Positions 44,599 to 53,191 of a DNA stretch of 64,000 nt are shown here, piece after piece. The notes below the pieces were generated by a model. That model worked only from the letters and a program-made list of their open reading frames with translations. It ran no database searches and was not told the DNA's origin. The stretch is from the NCBI GenBank assembly GCA_964523295.1, contig CAZGAH010000002.1:1-64000 (forward strand), given 5' to 3'. The position numbers and the translations under genes were made by a program. Each line of letters begins with the position of its first letter. The stretch's first letter is position 1. Source of the DNA: CAZGAH01 sp964523295 (GTDB taxonomy: Bacteria > Desulfobacterota > Desulfovibrionia > Desulfovibrionales > Desulfovibrionaceae).

Positions 44599-46007
44599 AT
44601 GCCCGTGAGCCACGGGGTAGCCCCGGACAACAATCGTATTCTCGATGCCCTGCCCGTCGGGGTGTTTGTCCTGGATATGGACTCGACCATCGTGTTCTTC
44701 AATCGCGAGGCCGCGCGTATTACCGGATTCAGCGCAGCCGAGCTCCTGGGCAGGCAGTGCGGCGAGGTTTTTCCGGAAGAAGACGGCAGCGGTAGCGGCT
44801 CGCTGCTGCACGCGATCCAGGCCGGTGAACGGATAGCGAACCGGCGCGTCGTTTGCGCACAGCGCGATGGGCAGAGACAGACTGAAAACAAACGCATTCC
44901 AATTCCCCGCANNNNNNNNNNGATCTGACCGCCTCGCCGTTGTTCGACGAGCAGGAGCGCATGGTCGGCGTCGTGGCCTGTTTCTCTGGCGCCGCGGCCG
45001 CCCCTTCGCCACCTCGCCGCGTTGCCGCTTTTTCGTCGCCTCGGCTGGCTGTCGCCCCCGTCCCTCCGCCCCATGCCGGCGCCGGCGAAATCGTCGGACG
45101 TTCGGCCCCGATGCAGCGCATGTACGCCACGTTGAGCGCTGTCGCGCGTACCGACGCCGCCGTGCTGCTGACAGGCGAAACCGGGACCGGTAAAGGGCTT
45201 TTGGCCCGGGCCATCCATGCCGACAGCGCGCGCAGCGCCTCGGCGTTCGTGGATGTCAACTGCGCCGCCCTGCCGGAAAACCTGCTCGAATCCGAGCTGT
45301 TCGGCTACCGCAAGGGCGCTTTCACCGGCGCGCAGCAGGATAAGCCCGGCCTGTTCGAGGCCGCCACGGGCGGGACCCTCTTCCTGGATGAAATCGGCGA
45401 CCTGTCCACATCGCTTCAGGCCAAGTTGCTGCAGGCGCTCGAGAGCGGCACATTCCACCCCTTGGGCGCGGTCAAGCCGGTCTTCGTAGACGTGCGCGTC
45501 ATCTCGGCCACGAACCGCGACCTGCGCGCACGCGTGGCCGAGGGCCGCTTCCGGGCGGACCTCTATTATCGGCTACGGGTTCTGGAGATCGAGCTGCCGC
45601 CGCTGCGGGAACGCCCGGGCGACATCGAGCTGCTGGCGGAGCATTTTCTTCTTCTCGCGGCTACGCGCTACAACCGACCACCGCTCACACTCTCGTCAGC
45701 GGCCAGACAGGCGCTGCGCGAATGCCCCTTTCCCGGCAATGTCCGCGAACTCAAGCACGCCGTGGAACATGCCGTGATCCTGGCACAGAGCACGGTTATC
45801 GACACGGAGCATCTCCCGGACTACATCGGCGTCGGCCAGCCCGCTCTGGAAACCCTGAGCGCGAACACCAGGACCATCCGCGACCGTGAGCGCGATATGC
45901 TGCTGCAAGCACTCCAGGAGCATAATTTCTCGGTGTCTGCCACAAGCGCGGCCCTGGGCATCAACCGGACCACCCTGTGGCGGAAAATGCGCAAGCACGG
46001 GCTGTGA
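44599..46007 (+). CDS. Sigma-54-dependent transcriptional activator with PAS domain
   Basis: About 469 residues with a 10-N gap at 44912-44921 inside the PAS-AAA linker. PAS domain at residues 15-110 (ILDALPVGVFVLDMDSTIVFFNREAARITGF). The AAA+ domain begins near residue 170 with Walker A GETGTGKG, the sigma-54 loop KGAFTGA, Walker B GGTLFLDEIGDL, and the sensor region ISATNRDLRARV. The Fis-type HTH ends the protein (SATSAALGINRTTLWRKMRKHGL). GAGGAGGAG precedes the ATG 44599. It diverges from cooS. The shared palindrome suggests it activates the sigma-54 promoter of the selenoprotein gene; no receiver domain, so its PAS domain probably senses redox or a small molecule. Confidence 0.92.
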
Positions 46008-46241
46008 GGGTGTGACGGGCGCAGGAATGCGACACAGCGGCTCCCCGACTTCAACCGGCGACCACGGGGCTATTCATCAGTATGGGGGGTGCGTTTCGTG
46101 CAGGTGGGGAGGGGATGTTTTGCTTAATTGGTCTAAAAAAATAGATTCAATTTACTCACAACAAATACTAACGAGCTACTGCGTTTTTTAGGTTGTATTT
46201 CAGCACATAACGAGCTTATTTTTTTTCAACAATAAATAAAA

Positions 46242-46505
46242 TTATCTACATTTATAGTGGAACCGGCACGCAACAATACGAACTTCATCATTGCTTACGC
46301 TATACACTAATCGGTGACGTTCATCGATCCGACGCGACCAGCAGCCGCCCAGATCGTGCTTAAGCGGTTCGGGCTTTCCACGACCAGAAAACGGAGTTCG
46401 AAACGTCTCCTGGATCAAGCCGACAATGCGTTGCGCGATTTTCTTGTCAGTAGCGAGCCACCATGCGAAGTCTTCAAAGGCGTGTTCGTCAAATACCAAG
46501 CGCAT
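46242..46505 (-). CDS. yoeB: YoeB/Txe-family mRNA interferase toxin
   Basis: 87 residues from ATG 46505 (MRLVFDEHAFEDFAWW). RelE/ParE fold, YoeB subgroup: KIAQRIVGLIQETFRTPF, GRGKPEPLKHDLGGCWSRRIDERHRLVYSV and VRIVACRFHY, which carry the conserved basic and C-terminal His-Tyr residues of YoeB. It cleaves mRNA in the ribosome. The start overlaps the antitoxin by 17 bases. AT-richer than the flanking core, so probably acquired. Confidence 0.9.
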   Translation of the reverse strand: MRLVFDEHAFEDFAWWLATDKKIAQRIVGLIQETFRTPFSGRGKPEPLKHDLGGCWSRRIDERHRLVYSVSNDEVRIVACRFHYKCR

Positions 46506-46719
46506 CGCGAACATCATCCCAACTTCTGCCGCCTGAGCGACCAAGGGATTCCAGAAGGCGTTTCTTCATCTCCGGGCTTCCGAGCAGATACTCGGTGTCG
46601 TTTCGCTCGGGTTCGGCCTGCTGGAGCCTGGCGACCAGCTCTTGCCACTCATCGATAGGTATGATCACCGACATCGGGTCTCCAAGGGCATTCACAACAT
46701 ATTGTATCGGCATGTTCAC
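46489..46719 (-). CDS. Antitoxin paired with YoeB
   Basis: 76 residues, beginning MNMPIQYVVNALGDPMSVIIPIDEWQEL, a Phd/YefM-like DNA-binding N-terminus, with a helical C-terminal half (RNDTEYLLGSPEMKKRLLESLGRS) that would wrap the toxin. Antitoxin precedes toxin, the usual order. An ATG six bases downstream is an alternative start. Confidence 0.8.
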   Translation of the reverse strand: MNMPIQYVVNALGDPMSVIIPIDEWQELVARLQQAEPERNDTEYLLGSPEMKKRLLESLGRSGGRSWDDVRDALGI

Positions 46720-46904
46720 TCCTGCTGGGTCTCAGACTGCATTGTTTATGCGTGGAGTTTGCCAACTCCTCGTAACAGGTCTATTTTTCTGTTCTTTTCG
46801 TGTCAAGTGTTACTCAAACGCATTTTATGCTTCAAGCAATAGAAATCAATAAAAAAACGTAAACAAAAAAAGCATTTCCGCCAGAGAGAGGAATATCTTT
46901 CGTT

Positions 46905-47519
46905 TTACATAGTGCTGGCAAATGGCAGATTGATCACCGTGTTGCCCTGTTCGGCCAGCTCGGCCTCATCGCCCCATTGATACCAATTTTCACGCGAAAA
47001 TCGGGCGAAAAGCTCAAGATAAGGCCCCGGGCTGCAGCTCTCGATAATGTCGTACTGCTCGTCAGGCTTTCTGGAGTGTTCCCGTTTTCGGCTGACGATG
47101 ATGTTCGTTTGCGACCGGCCGGCGTCTTTTGTCCGGAGCGACCCGCGAATTCCAAAAAGAATGAGCTCGGTTACGTTGCGGAAATAAAAGCCTACGCCCC
47201 TGCCGTCCGGACCGCCGTCTTTTCTGACTTTGTACCAGACCAGATTGGATTTGTACGTAAATCCCCAGCGTCGCATGGTTTCCAGTCCCTCTGCGATCAG
47301 GGCATTGGGAACCCACAGATAGAGATGGCTCTGGCTTTTAGCCAGGCTTGCGACGGGGAGATCGTAGATTTCGTCCAGGGTCATCGTGCCATAGCGCTTG
47401 AGCCGCCTGTGTTCGGGCGCCATTTTCCCGGTCCGGTTGGTAAAACGCCACGGCGGATCGGCGAGGATCGTCCCGAATTGCTTCTGCTTGCCAAGCTTGA
47501 TGAGTTCATCGATTATCAT
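46905..47519 (-). CDS. MT-A70-type adenine-N6 DNA methyltransferase
   Basis: 204 residues. The catalytic DPPW motif is at residues 21-24 (GTILADPPWRF), and a SAM-binding pattern is spread over QSHLYLWVPNALI, GFTYKSNLVWYKV and GPYLELFARFSRENWYQWG. It belongs to the MT-A70 family and is the modification half of the R-M pair: its ATG (47519) overlaps the end of the nuclease gene by 4 bases (47516-47519). It would protect the host site, probably GATC-containing, from the BglII-like partner; this specificity is inferred. Confidence 0.88.
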   Translation of the reverse strand: MIIDELIKLGKQKQFGTILADPPWRFTNRTGKMAPEHRRLKRYGTMTLDEIYDLPVASLAKSQSHLYLWVPNALIAEGLETMRRWGFTYKSNLVWYKVRKDGGPDGRGVGFYFRNVTELILFGIRGSLRTKDAGRSQTNIIVSRKREHSRKPDEQYDIIESCSPGPYLELFARFSRENWYQWGDEAELAEQGNTVINLPFASTM

Positions 47520-48106
47520 TCGTTCTCAACGTAGCATCGTTTGCTGATTCCAAACACGAGGATCGGACAGCCGCCACCGCCGCCTCCCTGGATTCGGGGC
47601 AAAAGCCTGCTCATATGCGTAGTGGAACTGCCGTAGGACTTGCCACGGCCAAGCCTGTCAAAAATTTCTTGAAGCTCGTCGCACCGTGTAATGATAACCC
47701 CGACACTGATGGCCCGCAACTCAAATAATAATCTGAAATTATTGAGATCACGGTCGTAAAAAGGATCCTTATTGTTCCATTCGACCTCTAACGCCACGCC
47801 ATTTTTTACACAATCGACCTTATGCGTGGGAGAGTCCATCTCCTGCGCATCAACGATCATCTTGGTGTCGAACCCTTTTTCCTCCCAACCTCGCTCATAA
47901 AAGCCGGTGTCCAGCAAGTCGGCTATCGAGGACTTCCTTCCTCCGGGCGTCATGATCGCCGAACGGGTCAGCCGGAACGAGGTCAGAACCTCAACGATAT
48001 CGCGCCACTCCTTCGGAAAATCTTCCTTGAGGATAGCACAGGCGTGCTTCCATTCGTGACACTCGTAATGAATCCTGATGAACTTCGGCAACAGCTCAAG
48101 TCCCAT
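47516..48106 (-). CDS. BglII-like type II restriction endonuclease
   Basis: 196 residues. The catalytic block VDCVKNGVALEVEWNNKDPF gives D-X8-E-X-E, the same spacing as the D84/E93/Q95 active site of BglII. N-terminal region: MGLELLPKFIRIHYECHEWKHA. The likely start is ATG 48106; a TTG at 48118 is possible. Recognition of AGATCT or RGATCY is a family-based guess. AT-richer than the surrounding core. Confidence 0.85.
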   Translation of the reverse strand: MGLELLPKFIRIHYECHEWKHACAILKEDFPKEWRDIVEVLTSFRLTRSAIMTPGGRKSSIADLLDTGFYERGWEEKGFDTKMIVDAQEMDSPTHKVDCVKNGVALEVEWNNKDPFYDRDLNNFRLLFELRAISVGVIITRCDELQEIFDRLGRGKSYGSSTTHMSRLLPRIQGGGGGGCPILVFGISKRCYVENE

Positions 48107-48441
48107 GACGACCCCCAAAGTTGACCGCTGAATTTACTCTTTTGTGCCGCCTCTGTCAAAGCGCCGTCAATTGGCGCCGTCAATTGGCACGGAGCGCATG
48201 CCTTCGGCCCGTGTATTCCAAAACCCATAACCGGGCTTTACCAAACGAATCTGCACGCTGTTCGCTCTCGATCTGCCGCTGAAAAACAGCTTTACCGCGA
48301 AACGCCAAAATCCCCTGATCGCAAGTCAGGCAGTCCGCCGGGGACGACATTGCGTTTCAGGGGCAAAGCGGTTATGGTGTATGGGACTGGTAGCGGAGGA
48401 TGTTCCCTTGATACGGCGAGCGCAGCAATAAGGATGGTCCC
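48107..48441. other. 335-base intergenic region with a 13-bp tandem duplication
   Basis: Between the nuclease gene and glgP. It holds a perfect tandem repeat of GCGCCGTCAATTG (48161-48173 and 48174-48186), probably slippage. Composition returns from AT-rich to GC-rich here, so this may be the island edge. No gene is seen; promoter of glgP is presumably near the 3' end. Confidence 0.5.
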
Positions 48442-50970
48442 ATGACGCAGGCAAAAAGTCAGGAAAATGTGACGCAGGATTTCGGACTCGATGCAACCGA
48501 TTTTCGCTGGGACGGCGGACTGTACGAAAAGGACGACGTGGCAGGCCTCAAGAAGGACGTCATCCGGCATATTGTTTCCAGTCTGGGCAGCGATTATGCC
48601 CGTCACAGCCCGTACAACTATTACCACGGCCTGGCGCTGGCCATGCGCGACCGTATGATCGACCTTTGGATCAAGACGCAGCGCTCGTATTATGTGGAGA
48701 AGGCCAAGCGCGTCTATTATATGTCCCTGGAGTATCTGCCCGGCAAGTCGCTGCTCAACACGCTGCACTGCCTGGGGCTGTACGAGACGGCATCCCTGGC
48801 GGCGACGGATTTGGGCTATACGCTTGAAGAGCTGGCCGAAGTCGAATGGGACGCAGGGCTGGGCAACGGAGGCCTGGGCCGGCTGGCCTCCTGTTATCTC
48901 GACTCGATCGCCTCGCTGGACATACCTGGCTACGGCTATGGAATCCTGTATGATTACGGCATATTTCACCAGACTATAGAGAACGGCGCGCAGGTGGAAA
49001 AATGCGACAACTGGATACGTACGGGCTCTCCCTGGATGTACCAGCGTGGTCGCTTCATGACGCCGGTCAAATTTTGCGGTCGGGTGATCGAATACACGGA
49101 CGAGCAGGGGCGGATGTGCCATGACTGGGTGGACACCGAGGACGTCATGGCCATGGCCTGCGACATGCTTGTGCCCGGCTACGGCAACAACCGGGTCATC
49201 AATATGCGCCTGTGGGCCGCCAGGTCGGATATGGAATTCCGGCTCGATTTCTTCAATACGGGCGACTACGTGGGCGCCGTGGAGGAGAAAGTACGCGACG
49301 AAAACATTTCCAAGGTACTCTATCCCAGCGAAGAGGCCCTGGTGAACAGGGAGCTCCGGCTCAAACAGCAGTACTTTTTCGTCGCCGCCACGCTGATAGA
49401 CATCTTTCGACGCTACAAGAAACGCAACGACACCATCGATGCGTTTCCGGATCGGGTCGCCATCCAGCTCAACGATACGCATCCGAGCATCGCCGTGCCC
49501 GAGCTGATGCGCCTGCTGCTCGACGAAGAAAAAATCCCCTGGGAAAAGGCCTGGGACATTTGCACGCGCACCTTCGGCTACACCAACCATACCATCATGC
49601 CCGAGGCTCTGGAGACCTGGCCGGTAGAAATGCTGGGCAAGGTCCTGCCGCGTCATCTGCAGATCATCTATGAAATCAATCACCGTTTTCTCGAAGGCCT
49701 GCCCCTGCATGGCGAAGAGGACGGCGACCTCCGGTCCAGATTGTCGATCATCCAGGAGTATCCCCAGCGGGTCGTACGCATGGCGCATCTGGCCATCGTG
49801 GGCAGCCGCGTGGTCAATGGCGTTTCGGCCCTGCATTCGGCAATCCTGAAAGAGCGCGTATTCAAGGAGTTCTGCGAGTTATTTCCGGATAAATTCATCA
49901 ACGTCACCAACGGAATAACCCCGCGCCGCTGGCTGCTGTCCTGCAACAGGAGTCTCGCCTCGCTGTTGAGCGACCGCATCGGCAGGGGATGGATCCACGA
50001 TCTCAACGTGCTCAAGGATCTCGTCCCCCACGCCGAGGACCCCCATTTCCGGCAGCAGTGGCAGGCCATCCGGATAGGGAACAAGGAGCGGCTGGCAGGA
50101 TACATCAAGCGCAAGCTCGGCATCGAAATCGATACCAACAGCCTGTTCGACGTGCAGGTCAAGCGCATTCACGAGTACAAACGTCAGCTCATGAATGTTT
50201 TCCACGTCATCACGCTCTACAATCGCATCAGATCCCGGCCCCTGGACGACTTCACGCCGCGTACCGTCATCTTTGCCGGGAAGGCGGCGCCCTCGTATCA
50301 CATGGCCAAGCTGACCATCCGGCTCATCAACGCCGTCGCCGACGTCGTCAACAACGACCCTGTCGTGGAGAACAGGCTGAAGGTCCTTTTCCTGCCGAAC
50401 TACTGCGTCTCGCAGGCCGAGCGCATCATCCCGGCCACCGAGTTGTCCGAGCAAATATCCACGGCCGGGCTTGAAGCCTCGGGAACCGGCAACATGAAGT
50501 TCGCCCTGAACGGCAGCCTGATCATCGGCACGCTTGACGGCGCCAACATAGAAATTCTTGAGGAAGTCGGCCCCGACAACATCTTCATCTTCGGACGCAC
50601 CTCCATGGAACTCGAGGCGCTGCGCCACCAGGGATACAACCCCTGGACCTTCTATTCGTCGGACGACGAACTCAAGCACGTCATGGACATGCTGCTGCAC
50701 AACGCCTTTTCGCCGCGACAACCCGGCCTGTTCAAACCCATTTTCGACGCCCTGCTGTACAGCGGCGATCACTTCTTCGTTCTGGCCGACTACCGGTCCT
50801 ACATCCACTGCCAGGACAAAGTCGCACAACTCTACCGCAACCAGGACGAATGGGCGCGACGCTCGATCCTCAATACGGCCAATATGGGGAAATTCTCCAG
50901 TGATCGGGCCATCAGGGAGTACGCGACCCGGATATGGAAGACGGATTCTCTGGAAAACGGCATGAAATAA
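48442..50970 (+). CDS. glgP: Glycogen/starch phosphorylase
   Basis: 842 residues, full length for GT35 phosphorylases. It releases glucose-1-phosphate from glycogen. Features: YYMSLEYLPGKSLLNTL, LGNGGLGRLASCYLDS (N-terminal loop), FVFNDTHPS-type motif (AIQLNDTHPSIAVPELMRLL), VNGVSALHS, and the PLP lysine in EASGTGNMKFALNGSLIIGT near residue 685. The usual N-terminal arginine/AMP site cannot be judged from motifs. No other glycogen gene is nearby. Confidence 0.97.
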   Translation: MTQAKSQENVTQDFGLDATDFRWDGGLYEKDDVAGLKKDVIRHIVSSLGSDYARHSPYNYYHGLALAMRDRMIDLWIKTQRSYYVEKAKRVYYMSLEYLPGKSLLNTLHCLGLYETASLAATDLGYTLEELAEVEWDAGLGNGGLGRLASCYLDSIASLDIPGYGYGILYDYGIFHQTIENGAQVEKCDNWIRTGSPWMYQRGRFMTPVKFCGRVIEYTDEQGRMCHDWVDTEDVMAMACDMLVPGYGNNRVINMRLWAARSDMEFRLDFFNTGDYVGAVEEKVRDENISKVLYPSEEALVNRELRLKQQYFFVAATLIDIFRRYKKRNDTIDAFPDRVAIQLNDTHPSIAVPELMRLLLDEEKIPWEKAWDICTRTFGYTNHTIMPEALETWPVEMLGKVLPRHLQIIYEINHRFLEGLPLHGEEDGDLRSRLSIIQEYPQRVVRMAHLAIVGSRVVNGVSALHSAILKERVFKEFCELFPDKFINVTNGITPRRWLLSCNRSLASLLSDRIGRGWIHDLNVLKDLVPHAEDPHFRQQWQAIRIGNKERLAGYIKRKLGIEIDTNSLFDVQVKRIHEYKRQLMNVFHVITLYNRIRSRPLDDFTPRTVIFAGKAAPSYHMAKLTIRLINAVADVVNNDPVVENRLKVLFLPNYCVSQAERIIPATELSEQISTAGLEASGTGNMKFALNGSLIIGTLDGANIEILEEVGPDNIFIFGRTSMELEALRHQGYNPWTFYSSDDELKHVMDMLLHNAFSPRQPGLFKPIFDALLYSGDHFFVLADYRSYIHCQDKVAQLYRNQDEWARRSILNTANMGKFSSDRAIREYATRIWKTDSLENGMK

Positions 50971-50974
50971 CGCG

Positions 50975-51004
50975 CAGGCCGGAGCGGCACACCGCTCCGG
51001 CCTG
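50975..51004. terminator. GC-rich bidirectional stem-loop
   Basis: Perfect 13-bp stem CAGGCCGGAGCGG / CCGCTCCGGCCTG with a CACA loop, between convergent glgP and the lipoprotein gene. No U-tract. Confidence 0.5.
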
Positions 51005-51015
51005 TCAGCCGGATA

Positions 51016-51522
51016 TCATCGGATCGAGGCGGGCCGGCGCAAGGCGTATTTTTCCCAGACGCCCTCTGAAGCTTTCTGGCTGATTTCAGGGGCGCCCGTA
51101 TAGAAGACCTTCGAGGTTTGCACAAGATAGCGGTTGTCGCGGAGCAGGGCTACCGAGACCAGTGTTTCGTCGACAACCTGAAACTCGAGCACCAGCGTAT
51201 CCTCCTGCTCGCTCGATACACTGACCCCGCGACGGGTCAATTCCGAGACGAGCAAATCCCCGAAGCGCTGGGAAAAGAGCGTGCTGTCCGGTGAGCGGAG
51301 GTACACGGGTACGCCGGTCAGTCCAGGCTGCATCGCTATCCTTTGGGCCATTTCGCCCGCGACCTCGCTGGCCAGGACTTCAACGCTGCGGACCTGTTGC
51401 ATTTTCCGCTCCGCCCGCGAGGGATGGAGCGTGGGTGGCTCTGTCTTCGAGCAGGCGACAAGGGCAACCAGGACTATGCCCCCCAGAACCGCTCTGATAC
51501 CAGCCTCGGCAAGTCTGTTCAT
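51016..51522 (-). CDS. Putative FlgO-like lipoprotein
   Basis: 168 residues with a lipoprotein signal (AVLGGIVLVALVACSK). A domain beginning KMQQVRSVEVLASEVAGEMAQRIAMQ and including FSQRFGDLLVSELTRRGVSV resembles FlgO-type envelope proteins, but I am not sure of the family. The Arg-rich C-terminus is unstructured. Probably outer-membrane or periplasmic. ATG 51522; a longer frame upstream lacks a signal peptide. Confidence 0.65.
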   Translation of the reverse strand: MNRLAEAGIRAVLGGIVLVALVACSKTEPPTLHPSRAERKMQQVRSVEVLASEVAGEMAQRIAMQPGLTGVPVYLRSPDSTLFSQRFGDLLVSELTRRGVSVSSEQEDTLVLEFQVVDETLVSVALLRDNRYLVQTSKVFYTGAPEISQKASEGVWEKYALRRPASIR

Positions 51523-51794
51523 GGACTGTTCTCCCTGCCAGCGCGCGCCTGCAACGGACCGAGGGCGCCCTGATGCCGGCCTGTCTTCATTATATCGGCC
51601 GGACTTGCCCTTTTCTTTACGGCAAAGCACAGCGTGCCCCGCGACAAGGGTAGCACGGACGCATTCCACGGGCAACGTGCCAACCGGTGCATTGCCTTCC
51701 GGGGATTATTCCTGTATCCGATCATGAGCAGGGCCTGCATACGCGGCCGACTGATACTGACGCAGCGCACGGCCAACCCAAGACATACGCCAAC

Positions 51795-52469
51795 ATGGAC
51801 AAGCCCAATCAGCCCAAAAGGACCATGGCCTGGAATCTGGACATTCCCATCGGAATGGCCGTTCAGGTGCAGGTGAGCACGGAAGAGACCCGGTTCAGGT
51901 CGGTATACCTGGGGATGAAGCAGGGGGAGTTTCTCATCATTCAGATGCCCGGCCTGCCGGGTATCCGTGACAAACTCATCAACCGCTGCAATCTCATCGT
52001 CCGCTTCATGATCGCCGGCCGGGTCTACGGGTTCGAAGCCACGGTGCTGGGGCATGTGCTGCGTCCGGCGCCGCTGATTTTCATCAGCTATCCGGAACTC
52101 ATCGAAGTCATCAACCTGCGCTCGGCCGAACGCGTGGACACCTTCGTGGAGGCCAAAGGGGAGATCGGCGAGGATCGGGTCCAGGGCATTATCCTGGACA
52201 TCAGCGAAAACGGCTGTTGCTTCAGCATCGTACGCAGCACGGGGATGGGCTGGCCCAATGTCGATCCCGGCACCCGGATGCAGCTGACCTTTCAGTTGTC
52301 CAACGTACAGACGCCCTTGACCGTGAACGCCGAAATCGCCGCCTCGAAGAAAGAAATCGAAAAAATCACGGTCGGTCTGAAATTCGTCTGGAACGGCCAG
52401 GACGCGGGCTTCAGGGCGCAAATCAAGGAATATATCGATATGGTGGTCCATTTTCACAAGGACCGGTAG
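51795..52469 (+). CDS. PilZ-domain c-di-GMP receptor with YcgR-like N-terminus
   Basis: 224 residues. The N-terminal half resembles the YcgR/flagellar-brake domain (VQVQVSTEETRFRSVYLGMKQGEFLIIQMPG). The PilZ half has RSAERV (R-x3-R) and ILDISENGCCF (D-x-S-x-x-G), the c-di-GMP contacts. It probably adjusts motility or a secretory process to c-di-GMP. The ATG 51795 gives the longer N-terminus; ATG 51825, behind AAAAGGA, is an alternative. No flagellar genes are near. Confidence 0.88.
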   Translation: MDKPNQPKRTMAWNLDIPIGMAVQVQVSTEETRFRSVYLGMKQGEFLIIQMPGLPGIRDKLINRCNLIVRFMIAGRVYGFEATVLGHVLRPAPLIFISYPELIEVINLRSAERVDTFVEAKGEIGEDRVQGIILDISENGCCFSIVRSTGMGWPNVDPGTRMQLTFQLSNVQTPLTVNAEIAASKKEIEKITVGLKFVWNGQDAGFRAQIKEYIDMVVHFHKDR

Positions 52470-52505
52470 CTCCGGAGCGGCGCTTCGGAGCCTGCACACC
52501 GCGAC

Positions 52506-53159
52506 TCAGGCGATTTCTCCAAGTTGTTCTTCCGACCCGACGACCACAAGCTGGTCCCCTCGCTGCAACTGGGTATTCGCGCCCGGCACGAAACAGAATT
52601 CCTGCTCTCCCGGGCGCTTTACCGCCACGATCTGGATATTGTGCTTACGCGGCAGGTCCAGCTCCCGCAGGGTCTGGCCGCTCCATTTGTCCACGGTCAT
52701 CTCCTGCAGCACGATGCCCCCGCCCAGTGACAGGTAGTTGAGCAGTCCCGGTACCGCCAGCCGGTGCGCCAGTTGCAGGGCGACATACTGCTCGGGAATG
52801 ACCACCAGGTCCGCGCCGATCTTGTAGAGCACCTTGGCATGGTCCTCACTTACGGCCTTGACCCAGACATTGCGGACGCCGAGTTCCTTGAGGTTGAGCG
52901 TGATGAGAATGCTGGCCTCCATGGAGTGCCCGATGCTCACAACCACGTGCGAAAAATCGGGAAAGCCAAGCTGCTTCAAGGCCACCTTATCCGACGCGTC
53001 CGCCTGGAAGGTCTGGGTGAGGACTTCGCTGGCCCGCTTGACCTTGCTCTCGCTTCCGTCGATGCCCACGACGCTGCGCCCCAGCTCTACCAGATTTTTC
53101 GCGAGACAAAAACCGAATTTCCCCAGCCCGATGACACCAATTTCCGATTGCCTGGCCAT
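52506..53159 (-). CDS. KtrA/TrkA potassium-uptake regulatory subunit
   Basis: 217 residues: RCK-N Rossmann domain with the NAD(H)/ATP loop GVIGLGKFGFCLAKNL and GIDGSESKVK, then RCK-C (LPRKHNIQIVAVKRPGE, LQRGDQLVVVGSEEQL). Such a protein binds a nucleotide and gates the KtrB channel. One RCK pair fits KtrA rather than the tandem TrkA. It follows the KtrB/TrkH gene by 32 bases on the same strand. Confidence 0.93.
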   Translation of the reverse strand: MARQSEIGVIGLGKFGFCLAKNLVELGRSVVGIDGSESKVKRASEVLTQTFQADASDKVALKQLGFPDFSHVVVSIGHSMEASILITLNLKELGVRNVWVKAVSEDHAKVLYKIGADLVVIPEQYVALQLAHRLAVPGLLNYLSLGGGIVLQEMTVDKWSGQTLRELDLPRKHNIQIVAVKRPGEQEFCFVPGANTQLQRGDQLVVVGSEEQLGEIA

Positions 53160-53191
53160 ATCCCGACTCCTTCATCCCTCGTACACGCGGC

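Noticed and set aside
48161..48186. CRISPR-like repeat
   Set aside because: Only two 13-base units directly abutting, no spacers.
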